DNA from: Sphingomicrobium sp.
GTDB taxonomy: Bacteria > Pseudomonadota > Alphaproteobacteria > Sphingomonadales > Sphingomonadaceae
Assembly (NCBI GenBank): GCA_025450755.1
Contig: JANWLR010000042.1
Span: 1-64,000, forward strand
Direction of reading: 5' to 3'
DNA length: 64,000 nucleotides
The position numbers were made by a program, and so were the translations under genes. The notes below the pieces were generated by a model. It was not told the DNA's origin. It did no database searches and was given only the letters and a program-made list of their open reading frames with translations. Positions 42,548-53,010 of the stretch are shown in pieces; positions within the stretch are counted from its first letter, which is position 1, and each line of letters begins with the position of its first letter.

Positions 42548-42819
42548 GGGACAATCCGGATGTAATCGAGCTTCCGCATCGCTTCGATCATGGGACCGGA
42601 AAAGCGCGGTGGCGGCTCGCACACGCCGTGCGCCCACGCCATGATGTCGACGTCCTGCTCGTCGAGCATCGCCTCGAAGCTCGTCCTCTCTTCCGCGCCC
42701 CAGCTCTCATGGTGCGCATCAAAAAAGCCGCCGATCAGCAGGTCGGCTTCCTTGGTGCCACGGTGGTGCGCACGCCAGGCGAGGCGCTTCAGGTCCGGAT
42801 CGGCGGGCATGCTGGCCAT
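42544..42819 (-). CDS. sdhE: FAD assembly factor SdhE (succinate dehydrogenase assembly factor 2)
   Basis: MASMPADPDLKRLAWRAHHRGTKEADLLIGGFFDAH...FEAMLDEQDVDIMAWAHG; RGTKEAD/RGMRE-like motif; typical neighbour of mfd/recG. Confidence 0.92.
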   Translation of the reverse strand: MASMPADPDLKRLAWRAHHRGTKEADLLIGGFFDAHHESWGAEERTSFEAMLDEQDVDIMAWAHGVCEPPPRFSGPMIEAMRKLDYIRIVP

Positions 42820-42873
42820 GTAGTGAAACTCGAGCATCATTGCGAGCGCTGCCTGAGGCGCTAACAACCGCTT

Positions 42874-44934
42874 ATGCGGCCTGACATTCTCAACCCGCTG
42901 TTCACCGAAGTGGAAGCGCTGAAAGGTGTCGGACCACAGGTGGCCAAGCTGTTGAAGAAGCTGGACGTCACACGGGTCGTCGATCTGCTCTACCACCTGC
43001 CGAGCGGGTCGATCGAGCGCGTACGTGCGCCCTCTGCGAGCATGGCTCTTCTGGGCCATATTGTGATTCTCGACCTGAAGCCCTTCCAGACGCGCGAAAG
43101 CCGCTCAGGCCGCGGCCCCATGCGCGTATTCGCCTCGGATGGAGACGGCAACACCATCAGCCTCGTCTATTTCAACAACCCGGGCTGGGCGAAGCGCAGC
43201 TTGCCAATCGGTCAGGTGCGCACCGTCTCCGGCAAGCTCGAGCAATATGGCGAAGAATGGCAGATCATCCATCCGGAGGTGAGCGAGCCGGGAAAGGGAG
43301 TTCAGCCCGCCGTTCGCGAGGCGGTTTACCCCCTCACCGAAGGGCTCACGAACCGGCGTGTCGGGGAACTTGTGCGAGAGGCGCTCGAACGCGCTCCCGA
43401 GCTTCCCGAGTGGATCGAGCCAAGCCTTGCGGCGCGCGAATGCTGGAGCGCGTGGCGCACATCGCTGGCGCTGATCCACCGCGAGCCTGCCACCGCGGAC
43501 GCACGCAAGCGCCTCGCTTACGACGAGATCTTCGCCAACCAACTGGCGCTTCTGCTCTTGCGCCAATCGCAAAGAAGGCACCGGACCGCACCGCTTCCCG
43601 GCACGGGTGAACTGACGGCCACGCTCAAGTTGCCGTATCAGCTTACTGGAGCGCAGCGGCGCGTCATCGAGGAAATCCGCGGCGATATGGCGCAATCTGC
43701 TCCGATGCTTCGCCTTCTCCAGGGCGATGTCGGCTCGGGCAAAACCCTCGTCGCCGTGCTGGCCATGCTGACTGCGGTCGAGTCCGGCGCACAGGCTGCA
43801 CTGCTCGCTCCGACGGAAATCCTCGCACGCCAACACCACGCAACCTTGCTTGGGCAGCTTGACGGCATCGGAGTTCGAGTCGCGATCCTCACCGGGCGCG
43901 AGAAGGGCAGGGCCCGCGACAGTGTCCTGATGGGTCTGGCCGACGGCTCGATCAATATCCTCGTTGGCACGCACGCGATCTTCCAGGAGAAGGTCGCGTA
44001 CAAAAAGCTCGGTCTCGCGGTCATCGACGAGCAGCATCGCTTCGGCGTCTCGCAGCGGTTGCTGCTCGCGTCCAAAGCCGAATATCCACCGCATCTTTTG
44101 GTCATGACCGCAACGCCGATCCCGCGGACGCTGACGCTCACTCAATATGGTGAGATGGACGTCAGCCGGATCGACGAAATGCCGCCGGGACGAACTCCGG
44201 TCGAAACGCGCGTGATCAGCGAGGAAAAACTCTCTGACGTGGTGGACGGGCTTGGGCGACACATTGCTGGGGGCGGTCAGGCCTATTGGGTGTGCCCGCT
44301 GGTCGAGGAGAGCGAGAAGAGCGACGCCGCCGCGGCCGAGGAGAGCGCCCGGATCCTCAAGCTGCGCTTTGGCGACGGCAAGGTCGGACTGGTCCATGGC
44401 CGGATGAAGGGACCCGACAAGGATTCGGTGATGGCGCGATTCGCCGCGGGTGATTTGGCGGTGCTGGTAGCCACCACGGTGATCGAGGTCGGGGTCGACG
44501 TTCCTAACGCGACGCTCATGATCGTCGAAGGTGCGGAGCGCTTTGGCCTGGCCCAGCTCCACCAGCTGCGCGGCCGCGTGGGACGCGGCGCGGGCAAGAG
44601 TACCTGCCTGCTAATTCGAAGCCAGAATTTGACGGAGGTCGGCCGAGCGCGCCTTTCGCTCATGCGCGAGACGAATGACGGGTTCCGAATCGCCGAGGAA
44701 GATCTGCGGATGCGCGGCCCGGGCGAAATTCTCGGCACGCGGCAGTCGGGCGAGGAGGCCTTTCGCTGCGCAACAGCCGAAGATGTCGAGACGCTTGCGC
44801 CGATCGCCCAGAGTGATGCGCAGCTGCTGCTCGACCGGGACGGCGGACTGTCCGGTCCTCGCGGCCAAGCGGCGCGAACCTGCCTTTACCTGTTCGAGCG
44901 GGACCAGGCCGTAGGGCTGATCAGGAGCGGGTGA
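42874..44934 (+). CDS. recG: ATP-dependent DNA helicase RecG
   Basis: RLLQGDVGSGKTLVAVLAML, VIDEQHRFGVSQR, MTATPIPRTLTLTQYG, QLRGRVGRGAGKSTCLL. Confidence 0.97.
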   Translation: MRPDILNPLFTEVEALKGVGPQVAKLLKKLDVTRVVDLLYHLPSGSIERVRAPSASMALLGHIVILDLKPFQTRESRSGRGPMRVFASDGDGNTISLVYFNNPGWAKRSLPIGQVRTVSGKLEQYGEEWQIIHPEVSEPGKGVQPAVREAVYPLTEGLTNRRVGELVREALERAPELPEWIEPSLAARECWSAWRTSLALIHREPATADARKRLAYDEIFANQLALLLLRQSQRRHRTAPLPGTGELTATLKLPYQLTGAQRRVIEEIRGDMAQSAPMLRLLQGDVGSGKTLVAVLAMLTAVESGAQAALLAPTEILARQHHATLLGQLDGIGVRVAILTGREKGRARDSVLMGLADGSINILVGTHAIFQEKVAYKKLGLAVIDEQHRFGVSQRLLLASKAEYPPHLLVMTATPIPRTLTLTQYGEMDVSRIDEMPPGRTPVETRVISEEKLSDVVDGLGRHIAGGGQAYWVCPLVEESEKSDAAAAEESARILKLRFGDGKVGLVHGRMKGPDKDSVMARFAAGDLAVLVATTVIEVGVDVPNATLMIVEGAERFGLAQLHQLRGRVGRGAGKSTCLLIRSQNLTEVGRARLSLMRETNDGFRIAEEDLRMRGPGEILGTRQSGEEAFRCATAEDVETLAPIAQSDAQLLLDRDGGLSGPRGQAARTCLYLFERDQAVGLIRSG

Positions 44935-44935
44935 T

Positions 44936-45673
44936 TTAGCGCGGGTCGAAGACTTCGCCCGAGATCATCGAACGAAGGACGTCACCGTCGGTCGCAAGGC
45001 ATCCGGCATAGTGCATCTTTGTTTCGCCAATCCGCCGCCGGAGTTGGTCTCGATCCATGCCGATGCCCAAATTCCTCATATGGCGGAGCACGAATGACGA
45101 TGCTCGCTCCATACGGTGATTGTCGATTTCCAGATTGGCGATCGCCTCCAGAGCAATCTGCTTCTCGGCCTGGCTAAGTGGCCCGCCGTCGCGCGGGATC
45201 GACCTTAATGTTGCCAATTCGCCGAGCATCTTGGCGCGAACAGATTCCAGTTCTGGAATCATGACGTAGACGATCCTGAACTCATATTTTTCTCGCTGCG
45301 GAATATGAGTGGAGATTTCCGAAGAAACAGCATTTTCCCAGGCGTAATTGTCATATGTGCCAAGTGGCAGCCAGAGACCCTGCGCCAACCCTCGAAACGT
45401 CGTGCGATCACCTGCTTCAACTGCCTCCTTCACGGTCGCGAGGCGATCGTTGAGGCACTTGCTCATCATCAGGCGGACATAATTCTGCGGCGCGTCGCCC
45501 GCACCTAGCTCCTGCCGCATGTCGTCAGTCGCTGCATGGACCTTTTCGCGCCACGCGAAATCCTCAGCGGCGGACTGCGCAACCAACGCCGTCAGGACGC
45601 CGAGCACGATGATGACGAACTCCCGCAAGAAGTCACGCCAGTCGCCGAACAATCTTGGCCCGCGAACTTTCAT
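44936..45673 (-). CDS. Hypothetical membrane-anchored protein
   Basis: 245 aa; N-terminal TM (FLREFVIIVLGVLTALVAQSAAEDFAWREKV), otherwise helical. Confidence 0.75.
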   Translation of the reverse strand: MKVRGPRLFGDWRDFLREFVIIVLGVLTALVAQSAAEDFAWREKVHAATDDMRQELGAGDAPQNYVRLMMSKCLNDRLATVKEAVEAGDRTTFRGLAQGLWLPLGTYDNYAWENAVSSEISTHIPQREKYEFRIVYVMIPELESVRAKMLGELATLRSIPRDGGPLSQAEKQIALEAIANLEIDNHRMERASSFVLRHMRNLGIGMDRDQLRRRIGETKMHYAGCLATDGDVLRSMISGEVFDPR

Positions 45674-45694
45674 CGGCGCCCCCCAACGCGAGAA

Positions 45695-46918
45695 TCATCT
45701 CACCAGCAACCCGTGCCTCTTCTTGCCCAGGCTGAGTTTCAGCGGCTCGTTCGCGGCCACAAGCTTCAGCCCCGGATCATTCACCGTAACATCGTCCAGC
45801 CGCACCGCACCTTCGACGATCTTGCGCCTGGCTTCCTTGTTGGATGGCGTGAAACCGAGCGCCGTCAGTGCATGGACGATGTTCATGCCCTCGCCGATCG
45901 AGAGGGTTGGCAGATCCTGACCGGCGCCCCCGCCTTCAAACGTTTCGCGGGCCGTCTGTTCGGCGGCGAGCGCTGCCTCCCGGCCATGGAGCATCGCCGT
46001 CGCTTCGGTCGCAAGGACGATCTTGGCTTGATTGATGTCCGCACCCTGGAGGCTCTCCAGCTTCCCGACGTCCTCGAGCGACAGGTCCGTAAACAGCTTC
46101 AGGAATCGCCCGACGTCGGCGTCAGCGGAGTTCCGCCAGAACTGCCAGTAATCGTATGGACTGAGCAGCTTCTCATCGAGCCAGACGGCGCCTTGCGCGG
46201 TCTTGCCCATCTTCGCGCCGTCGGCCGTGGTGATCAGAGGTGTGGTCACCCCGAACAGCTCGGTCCCGTCGATACGCCGCCCAAGCTCGATCCCGTTGAC
46301 GATATTCCCCCACTGATCCGATCCGCCGAATTGCACCCGGCAGCCGGCCCGCCGCGAAAGCTCAAGGAAGTCGTAGGCCTGGAGTATCATGTAGTTGAAC
46401 TCGAGGAACGTCATCGGCTGCTCGCGGTCCAGCCGAAGCTTCACGCTGTCAAATGTCAGCATCCGGTTGATGGTGAAGTGCCGCCCGACCTCGCGGAGGA
46501 AGGGAATGTACTGCAGCGAGTCCAGCCAGTCGGCATTATTCACCATGATCGCGTCTGTGGGTCCGTCGCCAAAGGTCAGGAATTGTTCGAAGACGCGCCG
46601 GATTGCTGCGATATTTTGGCCAATCTTCTCTTCGCTGAGGAGCTGCCGGCTCTCGTCCTTGCCAGAGGGGTCGCCGACCTTCGTCGTCCCTCCACCCATC
46701 AGAACGATCGGCCGATGTCCGGTCTGCTGCAGCCGCCGGAGCATCATGATCTGCACGAGGCTGCCGACGTGAAGGCTCGGCGCGGTCGCGTCGAACCCAA
46801 TGTAACCAGGCACGACCTGGCGCTCGGCTATTGCGTCGAGCGCCACCGCGTCGGTCACCTGATGGATGTAACCACGCTCGAAGAGCAGTTTCAGCAATGA
46901 AGATTTGTACGCCGTCAT
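45695..46918 (-). CDS. tyrS: Tyrosyl-tRNA synthetase
   Basis: YIGFDATAPSLHVGSLVQIMML, GGSDQWGNIVNGIELGRR, ADGAKMGKTAQGAVWLD (KMSKS-like), S4-like C-terminus. Confidence 0.97.
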   Translation of the reverse strand: MTAYKSSLLKLLFERGYIHQVTDAVALDAIAERQVVPGYIGFDATAPSLHVGSLVQIMMLRRLQQTGHRPIVLMGGGTTKVGDPSGKDESRQLLSEEKIGQNIAAIRRVFEQFLTFGDGPTDAIMVNNADWLDSLQYIPFLREVGRHFTINRMLTFDSVKLRLDREQPMTFLEFNYMILQAYDFLELSRRAGCRVQFGGSDQWGNIVNGIELGRRIDGTELFGVTTPLITTADGAKMGKTAQGAVWLDEKLLSPYDYWQFWRNSADADVGRFLKLFTDLSLEDVGKLESLQGADINQAKIVLATEATAMLHGREAALAAEQTARETFEGGGAGQDLPTLSIGEGMNIVHALTALGFTPSNKEARRKIVEGAVRLDDVTVNDPGLKLVAANEPLKLSLGKKRHGLLVR

Positions 46919-46978
46919 AAAACGCCGCTTAGCGTCGTTAACCTTCGCCTGCTACATTAGCTGCTAGATTAGGGCGCG

Positions 46979-47515
46979 ATGCAACTGAACCTGGTCCCGC
47001 ATCCGGCGACTCCGCCATCCGACCCAGCCTTCAAGGTCTGGGCCAACGTCGAGCATGCCGGCGCTCTTGGCGTGATCGCCTCGACCAACATCTGGTTCGG
47101 CGTCGGCGCGCCGGCGAGCCGCTTCGCAATTCCCGAGACGGAAGAGCCTGCCCGCGCGGAGGAACTGTGGAAGACCACCTGCTTCGAAGCGTTTCTCAGG
47201 GTGCACGGCGCCGAAGCCTATCGCGAATGGAATTTCGCGCCTTCGGGCGACTGGGCAGCCTATGATTTTACCAATCACCGGGAAGGGCGGACGGACGCGG
47301 AAGTGATGCCGCCCTATGTCCGGATCGAGGACAATCTGACCTGGCTGGCCCTTGGCGCGACCATCGCTGTCGACGCCAAGGCTGCGTGGGAGATTGGCCT
47401 CTCTGCAGTCCTCGAAGAAAAGGACGGCACCAAGTCATTCTGGGCGCTGGCGCATCCCGACGCCGAGAAGCCCGACTTCCACGACCCGGCTTGCTTCATC
47501 GCGCACCTGCCCTAA
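46979..47515 (+). CDS. DOMON-like domain-containing protein
   Basis: 178 aa; PAEELWKTTCFEAFLRVHGAEAYREWNFAPSGDWAAYDF; pattern typical of small DOMON-like proteins. Confidence 0.7.
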   Translation: MQLNLVPHPATPPSDPAFKVWANVEHAGALGVIASTNIWFGVGAPASRFAIPETEEPARAEELWKTTCFEAFLRVHGAEAYREWNFAPSGDWAAYDFTNHREGRTDAEVMPPYVRIEDNLTWLALGATIAVDAKAAWEIGLSAVLEEKDGTKSFWALAHPDAEKPDFHDPACFIAHLP

Positions 47516-47524
47516 GCAGCGCGC

Positions 47525-48724
47525 ATGACCCTGTTCGGTATCGATCGGCTTCTCGCCGATGCGGAGCTTCGTCGTCCGCTCGAAGGTAAACGCGTCGCAC
47601 TTCTTGCCCATCCGGCATCGGTCACCCGTGATCTGACCCACAGCCTCGATGCGCTCGCTTCCGCTGGGGTGAACCTCACAGCTGCGTTCGGCCCCCAGCA
47701 TGGACTGCGCGGCGACAAGCAGGACAATATGGTGGAGTCGGACGACTTCACCGACCCTGTCCACCATATTCCGGTATTCAGCTTGTACGGCGAGGTTCGG
47801 CGACCGAGCGGCCAGTCGATGGGCACCTTCGATACGGTTCTCATCGACCTGCAGGACCTCGGCTGCAGGATTTACACGTTCATCACGACGCTGCTGTATG
47901 TGCTTGAGGCCGCTGCTGAGCATGGCAAGAGCGTTTGGGTGCTCGATCGGCCAAATCCGGTCGGACGCCCGATCGAAGGACTGGCACTCCGGCCCGGCTG
48001 GGAGAGTTTTGTCGGCGCCGGTCCGATCCCGATGCGGCACGGGCTGACGCTCGGTGAGCTCGGGCGATGGTTCGTCGATCACTTCAACCTTGATGTCGAT
48101 TACCAGGTTGTCGAGCTGGAGGGCTGGAAGCCGGACGCTGGGCCCGGCTTTGGTTGGCCTCCGGAGCGCGTGTGGATCAATCCGAGCCCGAATGCGGCGA
48201 ACGTCAACATGGCGCGTGCCTATGCCGGCACGGTGATGCTCGAAGGGACCAGCTTGAGCGAGGGCAGGGGCACCACCCGGCCGCTTGAGCTGTTCGGCGC
48301 GCCGGATATCAAGCCGGTACGACTCATGGCTGAGATGGAGACGCTCGCGCCGCAATGGCTTGCTGGTTGCAAGCTTCGCGACATCACATTCCAGCCGACC
48401 TTCCATAAGCACGTCGGTGAGATGTGCCATGGCGTCTTCATTCATGCCGAAGGGCCCTTCTACGACCATGAGGCGTTCAGACCGTGGCGCCTACAGAGTC
48501 TCGCGTTCAAAGCGCTCCGCCGTCTTTATCCAGACTATGCTCTATGGCGCGATTTCCCCTACGAATATGTGTTCGACAGGTTGGCGATCGACGTGATCAA
48601 CGGGTCGCCGCTGCTGCGCGAGTGGGTGGACGACGCCAATGCGATGCCGGCAGATTTTGACGCTGTTACCTTGCCCGATGAGCGCGACTGGCACGAGCAG
48701 CGCGAGCCTTACCTGCTCTATTGA
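47525..48724 (+). CDS. DUF1343 family protein, NamZ-like exo-beta-N-acetylmuramidase (predicted)
   Basis: RVALLAHPASVTRDLTHSLDAL, FGPQHGLRGDKQDNMVESDDF, VPVFSLYG, GTTRPLELFGAP; DUF1343 signature blocks. Confidence 0.88.
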   Translation: MTLFGIDRLLADAELRRPLEGKRVALLAHPASVTRDLTHSLDALASAGVNLTAAFGPQHGLRGDKQDNMVESDDFTDPVHHIPVFSLYGEVRRPSGQSMGTFDTVLIDLQDLGCRIYTFITTLLYVLEAAAEHGKSVWVLDRPNPVGRPIEGLALRPGWESFVGAGPIPMRHGLTLGELGRWFVDHFNLDVDYQVVELEGWKPDAGPGFGWPPERVWINPSPNAANVNMARAYAGTVMLEGTSLSEGRGTTRPLELFGAPDIKPVRLMAEMETLAPQWLAGCKLRDITFQPTFHKHVGEMCHGVFIHAEGPFYDHEAFRPWRLQSLAFKALRRLYPDYALWRDFPYEYVFDRLAIDVINGSPLLREWVDDANAMPADFDAVTLPDERDWHEQREPYLLY

Positions 48725-49480
48725 GAATGTGCTTGTCGGCTTGGAAATTTTGATGTCTTCGTCCACCTTTCGGGTGACAGCCTGCGGAAGAGTGGCTGAT
48801 TCTCTACCGATACCGCTGTCAAAGCCTCGGACGCGATCCTGATGCGGTTGGCAGCTCCATAATTGGAAATGTCCGTGAACCACGGCTTTGCATAGACGAG
48901 GTAGATGATCGGCCGCTCAGTCCCGCTGCGATTCTGCGTTCCCTGGTGCCACAACCGGTAATCCATCGCATCGGCTCGGCCGCGCTCGATAAAGGGAAGC
49001 GGCGAACTACTCTTCTCGTAGCGGTCTTAGGTGGCTTTGCGTGAACAGCCTGGTTGTGCCTGTCTCGGGTGTGAGGTCCACCAGCGGAATAGCGATCGTG
49101 ACGGCGTAGGCTCCCATCAACGCTCGTACGACTTCATTTCCAGGGGATAGGTCCTCGTGATCCTTGTGCAGATGCTGGACCTTTGCGCGCGGCAGGGCAG
49201 TTACGATTGCAAGGCTGTCGATCAAAAAGATCTCGCCGAGCAGTCCCCTCGCCAATCGAAGGAGTTCCGGATTGGCGTACAGGTCCGGCGACAAATATGG
49301 CCCTTTCATTGTGATGGGCACCTGGATCCTGCGATTGCCGACCTTATAGCGGTCGGAGGAACTCGTGACGTCGGGGAACTGACGAAGATATTCTGCCCTC
49401 AGTTCATCGGCGAAAGCGGCGTCGAAGATGTGCTCGAGCACGACATAGCCATCTCTCGCAATGTGCGCCGTTTCGTCCAT
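48718..49480 (-). pseudogene. Phytanoyl-CoA dioxygenase (PhyH)-like protein, frameshifted
   Basis: N-part ORF 49007-49480 with HLHKDHEDLSPGN (HxD) ends prematurely ...HLRPLREE*; continues in another frame ...YEKSSSPLPFIERGRADAMDYRLWHQGTQNRSGTERPIIYLVYAKPWF (distal H and R). Confidence 0.75.
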
Positions 49481-49591
49481 GCGGCGGTTTTCTTCGGTTC
49501 AATCGCCCCTTGGCAAGTGCGTTGAATCCAGTTCAGCAATGAGGCGGAGCGGCGTAGAAGGGCAGGTCAGCTTTCACAGGGGATTAGGCCG

Positions 49592-50149
49592 ATGCGTGTT
49601 CGCCTCTTCATCTTCGCGGTTAGCATTCTTTCGGCGGACCCGGTTTTCGCACAAGCTGGCGATCAGAAAGCGGCCCAAAATGCAGCGAACTGGGCAGTAT
49701 TCGAACAATTCTATCCGACACGAGCCGCTGCCGCGCATGAAGAAGGTGCGGTCGGCTTTACTGTGACGCTCGACAGCAAGGGACTGGTCACCGACTGCAA
49801 GGTGACCCACAGCAGCGGCTTCGCGTTGCTCGATCAGGAAACGTGCAACGTCATCACCTTGCACGCGCAGTTCAAACCGGACGCCGGCCTCTCTCCTTCG
49901 CAGGTGCGCACCAGCGATGGGATCATTGTCTGGAAGCTCCCCGCCAGCACGACGACGCTCGCGACGCCGAAGCCGGTCAAGACGTCCGACTTGGACAAGG
50001 TCGTCTGCAAGAAGAGCATCCGCACGGGCACGCTGGCCGCGGTTGAGCGCACATGCCTGACGGTGCGCGAATGGGCCCGGCAGTCCGATGACGCCAAGGA
50101 AACCTGGGACGAAATGCAGGGGCGCAAAGGAACGACGAAGGGCAATTGA
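49592..50149 (+). CDS. TonB C-terminal-like periplasmic protein
   Basis: Signal peptide MRVRLFIFAVSILSADPVFAQ; GAVGFTVTLDSKGLVTDCKVTHSSGFALLDQETCNVITLHAQFKPD resembles a TonB C-terminal domain. Confidence 0.75.
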   Translation: MRVRLFIFAVSILSADPVFAQAGDQKAAQNAANWAVFEQFYPTRAAAAHEEGAVGFTVTLDSKGLVTDCKVTHSSGFALLDQETCNVITLHAQFKPDAGLSPSQVRTSDGIIVWKLPASTTTLATPKPVKTSDLDKVVCKKSIRTGTLAAVERTCLTVREWARQSDDAKETWDEMQGRKGTTKGN

Positions 50150-50238
50150 CCGACCGGCTCCCAAAGAGCGTGGTTAACGAAGAAGTAGGAGGTTGCTGAC
50201 TATCCATCTTCTCGTCATTGACCGGGAGCGCGCCTTCG

Positions 50239-51636
50239 ATGGCCACGCAGGGAATTGAGCAAGTCACGGAAAACGCCATCCGCGCAGTCGCGCGCGATTG
50301 CGGATCCCTGTCGATGGAGTGCAGCGACGTCGCCGGCTACGTCAAAGGGGTTTCAAGCCGCATCGCCGAGCATATGAAGATGCTCGATCAGCTCGAGGAG
50401 GTCACGACCAGGCTGCTCGGTGATCAGGGGCGAGTGAGCGACTCAACTGACGAAGCGCGGTTGCTGTCCGAGCAGGCGAAGGCCAAGCTCGAAGCAGGGC
50501 GCGAGGCAATCGAAGGCACCATCGATGGCTTCAAGGGCCTGACCGAGCTCGTCGTGCAGCTTGGTGAGCGCATGGCTGGCTTTGCCTCGGCGATGAACCA
50601 GGTCCAGACGGTTTCTTCGACCATCGAGACGATCGCGCGCAAGACCAATATGCTCGCGCTCAACGCGACTATTGAAGCCGCGCGCGCCGGCGATGCCGGC
50701 CGCAGCTTCGCGGTGGTGGCCGCCGAAGTGAAGAAGCTTGCTCACGATACACGCGCCGCAACCAGTCAGATCGCCTCGACGATCGGCGAGCTGACCCGAG
50801 AGGCGAGTGCAGTAACGACCGAAATCAAGACCGGCGTGGAGCGCAGCCGCGCTGCCCAGTCCGGCTTTGGAACGATCGGCGACACAGTCCGGGAAGTCAG
50901 CGAGATCGTCGGCATGGTTGATCGCCAGACGGAAGGCATCGCCCACTCGACGAGCATGATCCAGACGAGCGTCGATCGGGTGAAGGCAGGGCTTACCGAA
51001 TTTGCCGCGGATGCGCGCGAGAATGGCAAAGAGCTGCTCACCGCAGAGAAGCGGCTCGCGCATCTCGAGATGCTCTCGAACACGATGCTCGATACGCTAG
51101 CCAACTCGGGGGCCGAGATTGACGATACGCCGTTCATCCTAAAGGCCCAGGAAACTTGCCGCCAGATCCAGGCCGCGATCGAGCATGCGATCGACGCTGG
51201 CGAGGTCAGCCTCGATGATGTGTTCGACCGCGATTACAAGATCGTCGAGGGCACCAACCCTGTGCAGTATGACGTGCGCTTCAACGAAGCGGCCGACCAT
51301 TTTGTCCGACCGCTGCTCGATCGGACCAAGGGTGGCGATAACCGGATAATCGGTTCGGCGATCGGCGACATGAATGGCTATCTTCCAACCCACCTGACCG
51401 AGCGCAGCCACCCGCAAGGCCCCGATCCGGTCTGGAACGACGAGCATTGCCGCAACAAGCGCATCCTGATCGACGATACGACGCGGATGGCCCTCGCTAG
51501 CGAAAGGCCGGCGACGCTTGCGACCTACCGGATGGAGCTTGGCGACAAATATATTCCGGTGAAGAACGTCTTCGTTCCGCTTTGGATCAAGGGTCGTCGT
51601 TGGGGCAATTTCGAGCTCGCTTACCGCGATGATTGA
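50239..51636 (+). CDS. Methyl-accepting chemotaxis protein, apparently soluble
   Basis: [51 protein letters not shown] signalling hairpin; no clear TM segment; C-terminal ~150 aa extra domain. Confidence 0.9.
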   Translation: MATQGIEQVTENAIRAVARDCGSLSMECSDVAGYVKGVSSRIAEHMKMLDQLEEVTTRLLGDQGRVSDSTDEARLLSEQAKAKLEAGREAIEGTIDGFKGLTELVVQLGERMAGFASAMNQVQTVSSTIETIARKTNMLALNATIEAARAGDAGRSFAVVAAEVKKLAHDTRAATSQIASTIGELTREASAVTTEIKTGVERSRAAQSGFGTIGDTVREVSEIVGMVDRQTEGIAHSTSMIQTSVDRVKAGLTEFAADARENGKELLTAEKRLAHLEMLSNTMLDTLANSGAEIDDTPFILKAQETCRQIQAAIEHAIDAGEVSLDDVFDRDYKIVEGTNPVQYDVRFNEAADHFVRPLLDRTKGGDNRIIGSAIGDMNGYLPTHLTERSHPQGPDPVWNDEHCRNKRILIDDTTRMALASERPATLATYRMELGDKYIPVKNVFVPLWIKGRRWGNFELAYRDD

Positions 51637-51791
51637 CGAGCGCAGCACATGTCGCGGGCAGGTGCGAGCACGTCAACGCCGGCCTGAACAGGGTTCCCGA
51701 AAGCTTACCTGCAAATAAACCTCGTCTTTACGCCCTTGCGATACGACGATTCGAACAAGACTTCGCCTGACGACAGGACGAAAGGGGTGGA

Positions 51792-52463
51792 ATGGCAGTT
51801 AACCGGTCCGTCGGCCACAATCCGGTCAGCGTTGCCGAAGCGCAGCTCGCACGTGTCGCGGGCGAAGGATGCGCTCGCCATCCGTACCTCAATGCTTTGC
51901 TGGAAACCTCGGGCCGTCATTCGGGGCGCGATCTTGCAGACGCCGTGCACCTGCTGTGCAGCCTGCATGGCCGCTACCCTGGCCTGATCGAGCTCGCACT
52001 TCAGCGCTGCCCGAAAGGCCCGGTGCAGGATTGGCTCAACCGCGCGTCCGAAGGGTTCGAACGTGAACGCCTCTATGTGGTTCGGTTGACGTCCGCCGTG
52101 GGCCCGCTGCCAAGTACGCCGGGGGCGGCGGAGACCGAAGCGAGCCTCGTTGCCGCTCGCCACGCGCTCGAGACGCTGGCCATGTCGGAGCGTAATGGCT
52201 GCGCGCTTGGAGCGACGACCGCGCTCATCGGTGACTGGTGGCCGATCCGCCGCCTACTCGATCGCGCGGCGGCGCGCGTTGGAACAGAAGCGCCTGCGCC
52301 TTCTCTTCCCGACGAAACATCGGTTGTGGCGATTATCGACCGCGGAGCGGATGCGCCTGCAAGCCAGCGCGCCCTTGCTTTTGGCAGCGAGCAGCTGCTG
52401 CTCCAGCATCGCGCACTCTTCGATCTGCTAGAGGCCCGCGCAGAGGCTCGCGGAGACCTCTAG
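51792..52463 (+). CDS. Hypothetical protein
   Basis: 223 aa alpha-helical ORF, codon usage consistent with coding. Confidence 0.7.
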   Translation: MAVNRSVGHNPVSVAEAQLARVAGEGCARHPYLNALLETSGRHSGRDLADAVHLLCSLHGRYPGLIELALQRCPKGPVQDWLNRASEGFERERLYVVRLTSAVGPLPSTPGAAETEASLVAARHALETLAMSERNGCALGATTALIGDWWPIRRLLDRAAARVGTEAPAPSLPDETSVVAIIDRGADAPASQRALAFGSEQLLLQHRALFDLLEARAEARGDL

Positions 52464-52474
52464 ACAAGCGGACG

Positions 52475-52759
52475 TCAGGCCGCCCGGGCCAGCTCGGTCT
52501 GCTCGTTTTCGGCTTCACGCCGCTCGCTGAGGGCTTCGACCGTCTTCGGCTTCGGGAAGAAGAAGCGCGAAGCCAGGACCAACGCACCCAGCGCCAGATA
52601 AACAGCGATCGAAAGGGTCGGGCTGTAGAGCACGCTCGCTGCGAACGGGATGCGCAGAAAGATCGGATTGAAGCCGAAATCCTCGCCGATCGCTTCGCAT
52701 ACGCCCAAAATATTGTGGGAACGGAGCGGAAGAGCGACCTGATTTTCCTGCGCAGACAT
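52475..52759 (-). CDS. PspC-like membrane protein
   Basis: 94 aa; NILGVCEAIGEDFGFNPIFLRIPFAASVLYSPTLSIAVYLALGALVLASRFFFP resembles PspC domain. Confidence 0.75.
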   Translation of the reverse strand: MSAQENQVALPLRSHNILGVCEAIGEDFGFNPIFLRIPFAASVLYSPTLSIAVYLALGALVLASRFFFPKPKTVEALSERREAENEQTELARAA

Positions 52760-53010
52760 TGTTTTGAACTCCCTGGCAAAATCGTTGCTGATTACTGAGC
52801 AAGAGTTGTGCCAAATTAAAAAACAGTTCTATTTCAGCTGGTTGGAGGCGATACGCAAACTCGACTTGGCAATCTACGCCACGTCTGCAACCAGACAGTT
52901 GGGGGTTTTCACCATATGCTGCAAGTGCGATATTGCGGTGCAGCATTGATATTCGACGAACGGATGCAAACCTAAGTGCGGACGCTGTCCAAAGGGGCCG
53001 AACTGCAGTG

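Noticed and set aside
43105-44562. 485-aa minus-strand ORF inside recG
   Set aside because: Fully antisense to recG, no domain signature.
45536-46900. 454-aa plus-strand ORF across tyrS
   Set aside because: Antisense to tyrS; composition typical of a GC-driven shadow frame.
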